Of a stretch of 64,000 nt of DNA, positions 1 to 8,642 are shown piece by piece (positions within the stretch are counted from its first letter, which is position 1; the number at the start of each line of letters is the position of its first letter). This stretch comes from Candidatus Fimenecus excrementigallinarum (GTDB lineage Bacteria > Bacillota > Clostridia > Oscillospirales > Acutalibacteraceae). A model generated the notes under the pieces. The model saw only the letters and a list, made by a program, of their open reading frames with translations. It was not told the DNA's origin and searched no databases. The stretch lies in contig DVMW01000041.1 in assembly GCA_018714805.1 (NCBI GenBank), forward strand, positions 31,656-95,655. The letters are read 5' to 3'. Both the position numbers and the translations under genes were made by a program.

Positions 1-519
1 GCCGACGGTGTCGCCGCGGTTCGGGAAAATCTTGCGCAGGCCGCTTTTGAACATCTCGTTAAACGTGCGGTACTGCTTTTCCTCCTCGTCGTCCGCCGGC
101 GCCTGCTTTTCCGTGTCGGGAAGCGCTTGCGGCGCCTCCTCTTTCGGCTTGGTCAAATCGGCGAAGCCCTCGTAGCGGTCGGTCACGTCGACGAACTGCC
201 CCGCCTCCGGCGAAAACTTCGACCGGCGCGAGGTGGACTCGCTCGTTTCGGTGTTCTGCATAACCGAATTTAGAACGTCCCGGTAAATGCTTTTGTAGGT
301 TTCCGCCTCGGTGGGCGCGGGCGGCGCTTCCGGTTTCGGCGGCGCCGGCGGCTCGTGCTTCGGCGGCTCGATGTCGCGCAGGCTGTCGAGCAGCGCGGCG
401 ACCTCGGGGTCCTCGGTCTCGTCGCTCGCCTGCACGCGGTCCTTCAGCTCGTCAAAGGACAAAATGCCCTCGGGCTGCTGCGGGACGTCCGGCGGGCCGC
501 TCTTTTTCTTTTTTCCCAT
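1..519 (-). CDS. Hypothetical acidic, proline-rich protein (C-terminus beyond window)
   Basis: Reading frame open for 173 codons from an ATG at 519 to the left edge, so the C-terminus is missing. The start overlaps the sortase stop by one base (TAATG), implying translational coupling. The visible part is hydrophilic: a Lys-rich start (MGKKKKSG), a Pro/Glu/Ala-rich linker at about residues 50-75, then a charged segment with KQYRTFNEMF near residues 150-160. No signal peptide or membrane segment is visible. I do not recognise the family. Its position directly after a sortase suggests a cell-envelope role, but this is inference only. Confidence 0.7.
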   Translation of the reverse strand, partial: MGKKKKSGPPDVPQQPEGILSFDELKDRVQASDETEDPEVAALLDSLRDIEPPKHEPPAPPKPEAPPAPTEAETYKSIYRDVLNSVMQNTETSESTSRRSKFSPEAGQFVDVTDRYEGFADLTKPKEEAPQALPDTEKQAPADDEEEKQYRTFNEMFKSGLRKIFPNRGDTVG

Positions 520-1451
520 TACCCCTCACCTCTCGGGTACCACTTTTCGTCGTTGCGGTACGGGTTTTCCAGTCCGAATTTGTCATACCAAAGCTGCGGA
601 TATTTCGGCTCCGGGTTCACCGTCGCCTTCGACGTGTCCACCGTTTCCGATTCGCCCGCGCGCACCAGCCGCGCCATGACGACGCAGCGCGCGTCCTCCT
701 GCTTTCTCGTGATGTCCATGTCGCGCGTGCAGGTGGACAGCGTCAGGATTTTGTCGGTCGGCAAAACGTCGACGCCGGTATCGTAAAGGCTGCGCTTCGC
801 AACCTCGGCGATAAACTCCTCGGTGCTCGACTCGGTCATGAACGGATAAATATAGTTGAACACATAGTCGTTGTCCAGCTCCGGGGACGCCGTCGTCAGG
901 AACACGGCGAAAACCTTCCACTTATAGTCGCCGTAGATGGTGTTGAACTCAATGACGGGCGCGGTTTTGTAAAATTCGATGTCCTTGTATTTTTCCAAAT
1001 CGGAAAACATGGTGGAATCGAGATAGTTGTGCCCGTACAGGATGGTGTTGACGTTCAGGTTTTCCGGGTCGTTGCGGTAGTCCATGAAAATGGTGCCGCG
1101 GCGCAGGTACTGCTTGTAAAAATCGCGGCGCAGATAATAGCTGTTGTCCTCGCCCTGCACGACCGGGTGGTTGATGGCCGTGTTGGGCACGGTAATCCAG
1201 CCGACGAAATCGTTGTTTTCGTTGTACAGCGAGCGGTACTTCGGCTGCACAAAGGCGGGCTCTGCCGGGTACGTTTCCTCCGACTCCGTCACAAGCGCCG
1301 CCAGCGCGTCGTTCTGGTTCTTGCTCTGGTAAAATTCCACGAAATATTTGATGCAGAACGCGCCTGCAACCACCAGCACCAGCACGGCGATGACCGTAAT
1401 CACGATGTTGGCGGTCCGGCTCAATTTGGAATGCTTTTTCTGCCTGCTCAT
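519..1451 (-). CDS. srtB: Class B-type sortase
   Basis: Membrane-anchored cysteine transpeptidase that attaches proteins to cell wall or to each other on the outer face. 310 aa: short cytoplasmic tail, one membrane segment at about residues 13-36, then the sortase barrel. Catalytic residues are visible as His141 (YGHN), Cys241 (TLSTC) and Arg255 (in DARCVVMARL); the TLSTC motif and the helix-containing insertion point to class B. The start at 1451 overlaps the cinA stop by four bases (ATGA); a longer in-frame ORF upstream lies inside cinA and was rejected. No LPxTG or NPxTG substrate gene is visible in the window, so its substrate is unknown. Confidence 0.88.
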   Translation of the reverse strand: MSRQKKHSKLSRTANIVITVIAVLVLVVAGAFCIKYFVEFYQSKNQNDALAALVTESEETYPAEPAFVQPKYRSLYNENNDFVGWITVPNTAINHPVVQGEDNSYYLRRDFYKQYLRRGTIFMDYRNDPENLNVNTILYGHNYLDSTMFSDLEKYKDIEFYKTAPVIEFNTIYGDYKWKVFAVFLTTASPELDNDYVFNYIYPFMTESSTEEFIAEVAKRSLYDTGVDVLPTDKILTLSTCTRDMDITRKQEDARCVVMARLVRAGESETVDTSKATVNPEPKYPQLWYDKFGLENPYRNDEKWYPRGEG

Positions 1452-1927
1452 TCTGTCAAAAACCTCCCAAGCTGCAGAAGCGCCCGTTCTGTAGAGGCGC
1501 GGCGGTTTTGCGCCCGCACGTCGCCGGTGTATGCGCTGCGGTATTCCTGCACGTCGGTCCGTTCCCCGTCCGTTACGGCGATGTAAACGAGCCCGACCGG
1601 CTTTTGCGTATCGTCGGACGCAGGTCCCGCAATGCCCGTGACGCTGACCGCCACGTCCGCGCCGGACGCACGCAGCGCGCCGAGCGCCATTTCCCGCGCG
1701 GTCTGGCTGCTGACGGCGCCGAAGCTTTGCAAAGTCTCCTCGCGCACGCCCAGAAGCGCGTGCTTGATGCGGTTCGAATAGCAGACGAAGCCGCACTCAA
1801 ACACCGCGGACGCGCCGGGCACGTCGGTGATGCGCTTGGCGAGCCAGCCGCCGGTGCACGATTCCGCCGTGCAAAGCGTTTTGTGCTGCGCAAAAAGCCG
1901 TTCGACAATCTCCTGCTCCGGACGCAT
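1448..1927 (-). CDS. pncC: CinA C-terminal-type nicotinamide-nucleotide amidase
   Basis: Stand-alone CinA C-terminal domain of 159 aa, the usual size for PncC, which deamidates NMN to nicotinic acid mononucleotide in pyridine nucleotide recycling. Family marks are ESCTGG near residues 21-26, the GCV-like core VPGASAVFECGFVCYSN, and SVTGIAGP. The N-terminal molybdopterin-binding-like domain of full-length CinA is absent. Start and stop overlap both neighbours by four bases (ATGA), so it is translated as part of the thiI-sortase transcript. Activity is inferred from the family; the link to sulfur transfer is positional only. Confidence 0.85.
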   Translation of the reverse strand: MRPEQEIVERLFAQHKTLCTAESCTGGWLAKRITDVPGASAVFECGFVCYSNRIKHALLGVREETLQSFGAVSSQTAREMALGALRASGADVAVSVTGIAGPASDDTQKPVGLVYIAVTDGERTDVQEYRSAYTGDVRAQNRRASTERALLQLGRFLTE

Positions 1928-3105
1928 CAGCCATCGTTCCTTATCAATTCGAATTTCGCGCCCTTTGCGGCGCGCGAAACAAGCGCTTCCACGTCGAGCT
2001 TCTGCTCGGCCGCCTCCACCAGCGGCAGCGACGGGCGCGTGCGCGGGTGGCGCGGGGTAAAGACCGTGCAGCAGTCCTCATAGGGACGAATGGAAATGTC
2101 AAACGTTTCAATGTGCCGCGCGCGGCGGATAATCTCGTCTTTGTCCATGCCGATAAGCGGCCGGAACACCGGCAGCGTCGCCGCGGCGTCCGTGCAGCCG
2201 AGCGCCAGGATTGTCTGGCTCGCAACCTGGCCGACGCTCTCGCCCGTGATAAGCGCGGCGCAGCTTTCCCGGCGCGCTATGCGTTCGGCAATGCGCATCA
2301 TAAAGCGGCGCATCACCAATGTAAACAGCGCCTCGGGGCAGTGGTCGCGAATCTGCTCCTGAATTTCGGTAAACGGCACGGTGTAAAGCCCGATGTCGCC
2401 CGAATACCGCGCAACCTGGCCGAGCAGGTCGTGCACCTTCTGCTCCGACTGCGGCGAGGTGTACGGCGGCGACGCGAAATGCACCGCGTCCAGCACAATG
2501 CCGCGCTTCGCCATCATCCAGCCGGCAACGGGGCTGTCTATCCCGCCGGAAATGAGCAGCATCGCCTTGCCGCCGGTGCCGACGGGCATACCGCCCGCGC
2601 CTTTTATCTGGTCGCAATGGATAAACGCCGCGTGCTCGCGCACCTCGACGGTCACGGTCCTTTCCGGCCGGTGGACGTCGACGCGCAGGTGCGGATACCG
2701 CGCCAGCAGCGCGCCGCCGACTTCGCGGCTGATTTCCGGGGAGGTCAGCGGGAAGGTCTTATCCGACCGCTTGGACTCCACCTTGAACGCCCGGATGCCC
2801 GACAGCTCCTCCCCCAGGTACGCGCAGGCGTCCCGCAGAATGGCGTCCATGCTTTTTTCAGTCTCGCACGCGCGCTGGAAGGCGGCGATGCCGAACACGC
2901 GGCCGAGACGGTCGACCGCCTCGTCCACGTCGAAGCCCTCGTCCGTCGGTTCTATTGTAATCGTGGATTGTGAACGGGTTATGACGAAACGGCCGAGATT
3001 GTGCAGCCGCCGCTTGATATTTTTTACCAGGACGCTTTCAAACGTCGCCCGGTTCAGGCCCTTAAGCGCCAGTTCTCCGTTTTTAATCAGTATGATTTCC
3101 CGCAT
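1927..3105 (-). CDS. thiI: tRNA 4-thiouridine synthase ThiI
   Basis: 392 aa. ThiI adenylates U8 of tRNA and uses persulfide sulfur to make 4-thiouridine; it can also supply sulfur to ThiS in thiazole synthesis. Domains in order: N-terminal ferredoxin-like region, THUMP (about 60-165), and the PP-loop ATPase with SGGIDSP at 186-192. There is no C-terminal rhodanese domain, as in most Firmicute forms, which instead receive sulfur straight from a dedicated cysteine desulfurase. That desulfurase is the gene directly upstream. The ATG at 3105 opens MREIILIKNGE, the typical ThiI start; the longer ORF extends into the desulfurase gene and is not real. Confidence 0.95.
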   Translation of the reverse strand: MREIILIKNGELALKGLNRATFESVLVKNIKRRLHNLGRFVITRSQSTITIEPTDEGFDVDEAVDRLGRVFGIAAFQRACETEKSMDAILRDACAYLGEELSGIRAFKVESKRSDKTFPLTSPEISREVGGALLARYPHLRVDVHRPERTVTVEVREHAAFIHCDQIKGAGGMPVGTGGKAMLLISGGIDSPVAGWMMAKRGIVLDAVHFASPPYTSPQSEQKVHDLLGQVARYSGDIGLYTVPFTEIQEQIRDHCPEALFTLVMRRFMMRIAERIARRESCAALITGESVGQVASQTILALGCTDAAATLPVFRPLIGMDKDEIIRRARHIETFDISIRPYEDCCTVFTPRHPRTRPSLPLVEAAEQKLDVEALVSRAAKGAKFELIRNDG

Positions 3106-3110
3106 ATGGT

Positions 3111-4223
3111 TTACCTTTTTCTTCCAATCGTAGTTTGTACGTCCCGCACCGCCGCGGCGCACCGGTCTATCTCTTCCGCGGTCGTCGTGCGCGAAAGGCT
3201 CAGGCGCAGCGCGGTGTCCACCCGCTCTGCGGGCAGCCCCATGGCCGTGAGCGCCGTGCTGCGGTGCCCGCGCGAGCACGCCGACCCCGCCGAAACGGCC
3301 ACGCCCCGCTCGGACAGCGCGTTGACCGCCACCTGCGACGGTACGCCGCGCAGGGAGATGTTGAGAATATAGGGCAGCGCGTCGGGCGGGGAATTGAGCG
3401 CCACGCCGTCGATTTGCAAAAGCTGCTCGCGCAGCCGGCTGTGAAGCGCCGCCAAGTCGGGCTCGCCCCACGCGCGCACCGCCGCCGCGAACGCCGCGAT
3501 GGCCGGCATGGGCTGGGTGCCCGAGCAAAGACCGTATTCCTGGCCGCCGCCGAGCAGGTGCGGCTTTATGCGCACGCCCCGGCGCACATACAGCGCCCCC
3601 GCGCCCTTTAAGCCGTGCACCTTGTGCGCGCTGACGCTCAACAGGTCGATGCCGCACGCCTTCGGGCGGATGGGCAGCTTCAAAAAGCCCTGCACCGCGT
3701 CCACGTGCACCAGCGCCGGCGCACGCTTTTCGCGCACAATGCGCCCGAGCTCGGCAATGGGCAGGACGCTGCCGACCTCGTTGTTGACCGCCATCAGGCT
3801 TAAGAGCACCGTTTGCTCGTCGACCGCCTGTGCAATCTGCCCGGCGGTGATGCGCCCGCACCCGTCGGGCTTCAGGCGCACGACGGTAAACCCGCGCGTC
3901 TCCAGCGTGCGCATACATTCCTCCACGCTCGGATGCTCCATGGCGGTCGTCACGATTTTGCCGCCGCGGTAGCGCGAGACCGCGCCGAAAACGGCGGTGT
4001 TGTTCGCCGCCGTCCCGCTCGGGGTAAAGACAATCTCGCTTTTTTGCGCGTGCAGGGGCGCCGCAACGGCCGCGCGCGCATCCTCCAGGAGCCGTTCGGC
4101 CGCAAGACCCGCCGCGTGCAGGGAGGAGGGGTTGCCGAACGCCTGCGTCATCGCGTACACAGCGGCGTCCACCGCCTCTTTGCAGGGCTTCGTGGTCGCG
4201 CTGTTGTCCAGATAGCATTCCAT
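3111..4223 (-). CDS. nifS: Cysteine desulfurase (NifS/IscS family)
   Basis: 370 aa PLP enzyme that converts cysteine to alanine and a protein persulfide. The PLP lysine is Lys201 in SVSAHKVHG and the persulfide cysteine is Cys316 in SAGSACSRG; the N-terminal YLDNSATT motif is intact. Start chosen at 4223, preceded by AGGAGG at 8 bases. Its stop lies five bases before thiI, the same pairing as NifZ-ThiI in Bacillus, so its likely main partner is ThiI for tRNA thiolation. It leads the operon and has its own promoter. The short loop around Cys316 suggests group II-like or NifS-like; iscU-type scaffold genes are absent nearby. Confidence 0.95.
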   Translation of the reverse strand: MECYLDNSATTKPCKEAVDAAVYAMTQAFGNPSSLHAAGLAAERLLEDARAAVAAPLHAQKSEIVFTPSGTAANNTAVFGAVSRYRGGKIVTTAMEHPSVEECMRTLETRGFTVVRLKPDGCGRITAGQIAQAVDEQTVLLSLMAVNNEVGSVLPIAELGRIVREKRAPALVHVDAVQGFLKLPIRPKACGIDLLSVSAHKVHGLKGAGALYVRRGVRIKPHLLGGGQEYGLCSGTQPMPAIAAFAAAVRAWGEPDLAALHSRLREQLLQIDGVALNSPPDALPYILNISLRGVPSQVAVNALSERGVAVSAGSACSRGHRSTALTAMGLPAERVDTALRLSLSRTTTAEEIDRCAAAVRDVQTTIGRKR

Positions 4224-4270
4224 GCCCGGCGCCTCCTTTCCGATAGATGACGATACCATATCAGTTTTTT

Positions 4271-4299
4271 ATTATACACGAGGAAAACGGTTTTGGCAA
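4271..4299 (-). promoter_or_regulatory. Sigma-A-type promoter of the nifS-thiI operon
   Basis: Minus-strand TTGCCA (4294-4299), 17-base spacer, TATAAT (4271-4276), about 48 bases before the nifS start. The -35 box lies inside a perfect 8-base inverted repeat, CGGTTTTG-N5-CAAAACCG (4288-4308), a candidate operator. Confidence 0.75.
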
Positions 4300-4376
4300 A
4301 CAAAACCGCACAATTTCCGCGTTTTTTTCGTATAAATCCAAAAGCCGCTGCAAAATCTATGCGCGAGGTGACCAAA

Positions 4377-5720
4377 ATGGGAAAAACCCACTCGCGGCGC
4401 AGCCGCATCCGGCTGTTCTCCTTCCTTGCGGCCGTGCTGCTGACGCTTTCGGCTTTTGCGGTTTCCGGCGCCGTGCGCGCGGCGCGCTACGAAAGACAGC
4501 TGCGCGTTTCCGGCGAGCGCGCGCTCGCCACGCTCGATGACGCGCTGCGCAGTATGCAGGCCGACCTGCAAAAGGGCGTGTATGCCAACACCCCGCCGAT
4601 GCTCGGGGACACGGCGACCCGTCTTTCGCTGGAATCCGCCGCCGCCAAAAACAGCCTGGCCGCCCTGCCGCTGACCGACGCGCAGCTTTCGACAACCTAT
4701 AAATTTCTATCGCAGGTCGGCGATTTCGTCCTCGCCCTGAGCCGCAAAACCGAGGCGGGCGAAACCGTTTCGAGCGAGGAGCGCGAAACCATGCTGACGC
4801 TTTTGCAGTTTGCCGACACGCTGACCGCGCAGATTTCCGCGCTGCGCGAGCAGCTGTACGACGGGACGCTGCTGCTTGCCGAAGAGGCCGAGCAGCTTGA
4901 CGAAAACGCCCGGCTGCTCGCCGCGCTGGACGCGAATTTTGAGGATGCGGAGCAGGCGCTGACCGAATACCCGACGCTGCTTTACGACGGGCCGTTTTCC
5001 GACCACATCAACGCGCTGGAATCCAACCTGCTGCAAAACGCCGCGGAATGCTCGCAGGCAGAGGCCGCGTCGCGCGCCGCCGCATTTTTAGAGCTTCCCG
5101 AGGACGCGCTGGCCTTTGAAGGGACCGAGGAGGACAACACCGCCGCCTACGTCTTTTCCGCCGACGGCAGCACCGTTGCCGTCACCAAGCGCGGCGGGTA
5201 CCTTTTGTACCTGCTGTCCGACGCCTTTGCGGGGGAGGCGCAGCTGGACTACGAGGCTGCGCGCGAGCTTGCCGCCGCCTTCCTTGCGCGGTGCGGCTTT
5301 TCGGGGATGGAGGCGACCTATTACACCACAGACGACGGCATTTGCACCATCAATTTCGCCTTTGCAGACGCGGGCTGGATATGCTACCCGGACCTTATCA
5401 AGGTCAGCGTCAGCCTTGCGGACGGCGCGGTGCTGTCGGCGGACTGCCGCGGCTACGTAATGAACCACAAAACGCGCGCCTTCCCGACGCCCGCCGTCGC
5501 CCGCGAAGCGGCCGAGCAGAACCTGAGTCCCCTTTTGACGGTCAAGGACGCGCGGCTGGCGGTCATCCCGACGGACGCGGGCGGTGAGACGGCGTGCTAC
5601 GAATTCCATTGTGCGGACAGCGCCGGGCAGGAGTGTCTTGTGTATATCGATGCGAGCACCGGGAACGAGGCGGAAATCCTGCTGCTGTTATACAGCGACA
5701 ACGGCGTTTTGACCCGATGA
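4377..5720 (+). CDS. ypeB: Spore germination protein YpeB
   Basis: 447 aa. In Bacillus, YpeB sits in the spore membrane and is needed to localise and stabilise the cortex-lytic enzyme SleB. Here a basic N-terminus (MGKTHSRRSRIR) precedes one membrane segment at about residues 13-35, followed by a long helical part and C-terminal PepSY-like repeats ending in VYIDASTGNEAEILLLLYSDNG. Start chosen at 4377, seven bases after GAGGTG; upstream in-frame ATGs lack a Shine-Dalgarno. The usual neighbour sleB is not adjacent in this window. Divergent from nifS. No clear vegetative promoter is seen, as expected for a forespore gene. Confidence 0.88.
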   Translation: MGKTHSRRSRIRLFSFLAAVLLTLSAFAVSGAVRAARYERQLRVSGERALATLDDALRSMQADLQKGVYANTPPMLGDTATRLSLESAAAKNSLAALPLTDAQLSTTYKFLSQVGDFVLALSRKTEAGETVSSEERETMLTLLQFADTLTAQISALREQLYDGTLLLAEEAEQLDENARLLAALDANFEDAEQALTEYPTLLYDGPFSDHINALESNLLQNAAECSQAEAASRAAAFLELPEDALAFEGTEEDNTAAYVFSADGSTVAVTKRGGYLLYLLSDAFAGEAQLDYEAARELAAAFLARCGFSGMEATYYTTDDGICTINFAFADAGWICYPDLIKVSVSLADGAVLSADCRGYVMNHKTRAFPTPAVAREAAEQNLSPLLTVKDARLAVIPTDAGGETACYEFHCADSAGQECLVYIDASTGNEAEILLLLYSDNGVLTR

Positions 5721-5781
5721 ATCGTTCGGGAATTTTTGCAGACAATAGATGTGTCCGAAAAAAAGAAAGAAGGCATTTTAA

Positions 5782-6078
5782 ATGAAAAAACGGGTCCTGT
5801 ACCTTGCCGCGGCTGCGTTTGCGCTGTGCGTCTTTTTGGCGGCGTGCGGCGGCGATGCGGACGACGGCGTCAGCGACAACAACGTCGTAACCGAAGCGCA
5901 GGAGGCGCTGACCGACTCGGGCGACGCCCTGAAGGACGCCGGGGAGGCGCTGTCCGACGCGGGCGACGCGGTCGGCGACGCCGTAACCGGCGCGGGGCAC
6001 GCGGCCGAGGACGCGGTCTCCGACGCAGCCGACGGCGCGCGCGAGCTGGTCACGAAGGCGCGCGACGCGATGCGGTGA
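5782..6078 (+). CDS. Small lipoprotein with LEA-like Ala/Asp/Gly repeats
   Basis: 98 aa. A signal peptide ends in the lipobox LAAC (Cys at residue 22), so the mature protein should be lipid-anchored outside the membrane. The rest is highly repetitive: DSGDALKDAGEALSDAGDAV-type heptad/undecad units rich in Asp, Ala and Gly, predicting an amphipathic, possibly disordered helix as in late-embryogenesis-abundant proteins. It follows ypeB by 61 bases with a weak GAAGG Shine-Dalgarno, and a strong terminator follows. I do not recognise a named family; a spore or stress role is suggested only by the neighbour. Confidence 0.75.
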   Translation: MKKRVLYLAAAAFALCVFLAACGGDADDGVSDNNVVTEAQEALTDSGDALKDAGEALSDAGDAVGDAVTGAGHAAEDAVSDAADGARELVTKARDAMR

Positions 6079-6083
6079 CAAAC

Positions 6084-6117
6084 GGAACACGGGAGGCGTT
6101 TTCGCCTCCCGTGTTCC
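6084..6117 (+). terminator. Rho-independent terminator of ypeB/lipoprotein
   Basis: Perfect 15-base stem GGAACACGGGAGGCG with a TTTT loop, followed by a T-rich stretch on the plus strand. Lies between convergent genes and may also stop the minus-strand ABC operon. Confidence 0.85.
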
Positions 6118-6125
6118 TTCCTTGT

Positions 6126-6881
6126 TTAAATTTGCAGCGCTTCAAAAATCTGCCGCTTGTAGTGCAGAAAAGTCTCCCCCAGCATAAAGTCGTGCGCGCG
6201 CGGGCGCGGCTCCTCCACCGGGATTTCCGCAAAAATGGTCCCGGGGCTGCCGCCGAGGATACATACGCGGTCCGACAGCTTGACCGCCTCGTCGACGTCG
6301 TGCGTAATGAACAGCGTCGTCAGCTCGATGTCGCGCATGATGTCGAGATACCATTCGTGGATGGCGCCCTTTGTGATGGTGTCGAGCGCGCTGAACGGCT
6401 CGTCGAGCAGCGCGATGCCGTCGGACGCAAGATAGGTCCGCAAAAGCGCGGCGCGCTGGCGCATCCCGCCCGAAAGCTTGTCCGGGTATTTCTTTTCCGT
6501 CCCGGCAAGCCCGAACCGCGCAAAATGCGCGGCGGCCTGCTCGCGCGCCTCCTTTTTGGGCGTCCCGCGCAAGATAAGGGGCAGCGCGACGTTGTCGAGC
6601 ACCGTGCGAAACGGCAGAAGCAGGTCCTTTTGCAGCATATAGCTGATTTTCCCCGGCACGCCGGTAATCTCCTCGCCGTAGGCGTACACATGCCCGCCGT
6701 CCGGGCGCATAAGGCCGGACAGGATATTGAACAGCGTCGTCTTGCCCGCGCCGCTTATTCCCAAAAGGCAGACAAGCTCGCCCTTTTGCAGCGTCAGATT
6801 CACGTCGGACAAAACCCGGTTGCCGCCGAACGACTTGGAAATGCCCTCCGCGCGCAGCACGGCGTCAGGAGAGGTAGGCAT
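6126..6881 (-). CDS. thiZ: ABC transporter ATP-binding protein (thiamine-precursor type)
   Basis: 251 aa ATPase that energises the importer encoded just upstream. Walker A GISGAGKTTL, signature LSGGMRQRAAL, Walker B IALLDEPFSALD and the switch His in FITHDVDEA are all visible, typical of the nitrate/sulfonate/taurine/ThiZ subfamily. The start at 6881 overlaps the binding-protein gene by 17 bases. It is the last gene of a TPP-riboswitch operon, so the substrate is most likely a thiamine pyrimidine precursor such as formylaminopyrimidine, as for ThiXYZ; the symbol rests on this context. Confidence 0.85.
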   Translation of the reverse strand: MPTSPDAVLRAEGISKSFGGNRVLSDVNLTLQKGELVCLLGISGAGKTTLFNILSGLMRPDGGHVYAYGEEITGVPGKISYMLQKDLLLPFRTVLDNVALPLILRGTPKKEAREQAAAHFARFGLAGTEKKYPDKLSGGMRQRAALLRTYLASDGIALLDEPFSALDTITKGAIHEWYLDIMRDIELTTLFITHDVDEAVKLSDRVCILGGSPGTIFAEIPVEEPRPRAHDFMLGETFLHYKRQIFEALQI

Positions 6882-7869
6882 TCGTATATCCCGTGCCCGC
6901 AGGCAGCTCCTTTTCCACAAGGCCGTTTTCCCAAAGCCAGGCGTAGAACGCGTCCCAGCGCGCCGGGTCGATGTAGCCCCACTGCTCGACCTCGGCCTTG
7001 TACTGCGGTGAAATCCACTTCTGGCTCGCGGTCACAAGCTCCAGCGAGTCGCGCAGGGAGCCGGTCGTGTCGCCGTCCACCAGAATCTGCGCCGCCGCCT
7101 CCGGGTTCGCAATGGCGTATTCGTAGCCCTTCTTAAGCGCAGAAAGGAACGCCTTCGTCTCGTCCGGGTGCTCCTCCAAAAACGCATTGTTCGCGATAAG
7201 CACCGGCGTGTAGTAGTCGAAGACGGGGTCGATGTCCTTGAAATAGAAATAGTCAAAATCAAGCCCGGTCTGCTCGGCCGCAATGCCGCCCCAGCCGTAG
7301 AAAATCCAAATCGCGTCCGTCAGGTGCTCGCGCAGCGCGCCGGCTTCGTCGGTAATCGTGTTCGGGATAAGGTTCACCTTGTCGAAATCCCCGCCGTCGC
7401 GCTCGACGACCGCCCGCAGCGTCGCAAGCTCTATGGGCGAATCCCAGGTCGAATAGGTGTGGCCCTCCAAGCCCTTGGGCCGGTCCATCCCCTCGCCCGC
7501 GCGGGAAATAATACCCGATGTGTTGTGCTGCAGCAGCGCCGCAACCGCCGTCACGCCGAGCGGCGCGTCGGAGACAAAGGCCGCGGCGAGCGTGTCCTGC
7601 GCGTCAATGGCGAACTGCGCCTGCCCCGCCGCGCACATGGCGGCGGCGCCCGCCTCCGGCGGCTGGACGACGGTCACGTTCAGGCCCGCCTCTTCAAAAT
7701 ACCCGTTGGCGAGCGCAACGTAAATGCCGGTGTGGTTGGTGTTCGGCGTCCAGTCGAGCGACACCGTGATATCCGTTTTGCCGGTGCCCTCCCCGCCGCA
7801 GGCGGCTAGGGATACCAGCAGGACGGCGCAGAGCAAAAGCGCGCCGAGCTTTTTAAGCGTTTGTTTCAT
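6865..7869 (-). CDS. thiY: ABC substrate-binding lipoprotein, NMT1/THI5-like
   Basis: 334 aa with a lipoprotein signal (LAAC, Cys24). The mature N-terminus ITVSLDWTPNTNHTGIYVALANGYF is the hallmark of NMT1/THI5-like proteins, which bind pyrimidine precursors of thiamine (ThiY). Further family features are YFEEAGLNVTVVQPPE and DAIWIFYGWGGIAAE. It starts at 7869 and overlaps the permease stop by four bases (ATGA). Under the upstream TPP riboswitch it should be made only when thiamine diphosphate is low. Binding a different aromatic ligand cannot be excluded from sequence alone. Confidence 0.88.
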   Translation of the reverse strand: MKQTLKKLGALLLCAVLLVSLAACGGEGTGKTDITVSLDWTPNTNHTGIYVALANGYFEEAGLNVTVVQPPEAGAAAMCAAGQAQFAIDAQDTLAAAFVSDAPLGVTAVAALLQHNTSGIISRAGEGMDRPKGLEGHTYSTWDSPIELATLRAVVERDGGDFDKVNLIPNTITDEAGALREHLTDAIWIFYGWGGIAAEQTGLDFDYFYFKDIDPVFDYYTPVLIANNAFLEEHPDETKAFLSALKKGYEYAIANPEAAAQILVDGDTTGSLRDSLELVTASQKWISPQYKAEVEQWGYIDPARWDAFYAWLWENGLVEKELPAGTGYTNAYLS

Positions 7870-8642
7870 ACGGTTTGTTTCTCCTTCCTTTCCCAGGGCA
7901 TGACAAGATACCGCAGCAGCGTCACGCCCCACATCAAAAGCAGGCTGATAAGCGTGATAAACAAAATCACGGAAAACATTTTGTCGAAGGCGTACGCCTT
8001 CTGCACGCGCGTCATGTACACGCCAAGCCCCTCAAAGCCGCCCAGCCATTCCGCCACCACCGCGCCGACCACCGCGTAGGAGGCCGAAACCTTGAGCCCC
8101 GCAAAAAAAGAGCCGAGCGCAGAGGGAACGAGCACGTGGCGGAAAATTTTGAACCGCCCCGCGCCCATGCTCCGAAGCAGATTGACCGCGTCCGCGTCGG
8201 CGCTGCGAAAGCCGTCCAAAAGACTGACGGCAATCGGGAAAAACGTGGTGATAACCACGAGCGTCACCTTGGGCGCCATGCCGAAGCCCATCCAAAGCAC
8301 CAGAAGCGGCGCGACCGCGATGGTCGGGATGGTCTGCGTGATGACGAGCACCGGGTACAGCGCCTTGTAGAGAAACGCGAAGCGGTTCATCAGCGACGCG
8401 AGCACAAAGGCGAGCGACACGCCGAGCGCGAGGCCTAAAAACGCCTCGCACAGCGTCACGCCGGCATGGCTGAGCAGCAGCGGGAAATCCGCGGCGAACG
8501 CCCGGACGACCGCGCCGGGCGTCGGCAGCATAAACGCCGGGACCCATTGGAAGCCCGTCGCCGCCGCCCACAGCGCAAGCACAACAAGCAGCGCCGCAAG
8601 CGGGGACGCCTTACTTGTGATGCTTTGTAACTTTTTCGTCAA
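7866..8642 (-). CDS. thiX: ABC transporter permease (thiamine-precursor type)
   Basis: 258 aa with about six membrane segments and the BPD_transp_1 EAA-like loop (SADADAVNLLRSMGAGRFKIFRHVLVPSALGSFFAGL). It forms the channel of the importer with ThiY and ThiZ. The best start is a TTG at 8642, six bases after GGGGTG and giving MTKKLQS before the first membrane segment; it overlaps the preceding gene by 32 bases. Later ATG/GTG codons would remove the first segment. Cotranscribed under the TPP riboswitch. Confidence 0.85.
   Translation of the reverse strand: MTKKLQSITSKASPLAALLVVLALWAAATGFQWVPAFMLPTPGAVVRAFAADFPLLLSHAGVTLCEAFLGLALGVSLAFVLASLMNRFAFLYKALYPVLVITQTIPTIAVAPLLVLWMGFGMAPKVTLVVITTFFPIAVSLLDGFRSADADAVNLLRSMGAGRFKIFRHVLVPSALGSFFAGLKVSASYAVVGAVVAEWLGGFEGLGVYMTRVQKAYAFDKMFSVILFITLISLLLMWGVTLLRYLVMPWERKEKQTV

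Noticed and set aside
1927..4218. A 763-codon frame that would fuse extra N-terminal sequence to ThiI
   Set aside because: The first 371 codons lie over the cysteine desulfurase in another frame and are Arg/Ala/Gly-rich noise; the real ThiI starts at 3105 with MREIILIKNGE.
4293..4376. N-terminal extension of YpeB from 4293
   Set aside because: No Shine-Dalgarno and it lies over the nifS promoter; the ATG at 4377 has GAGGTG at proper distance.
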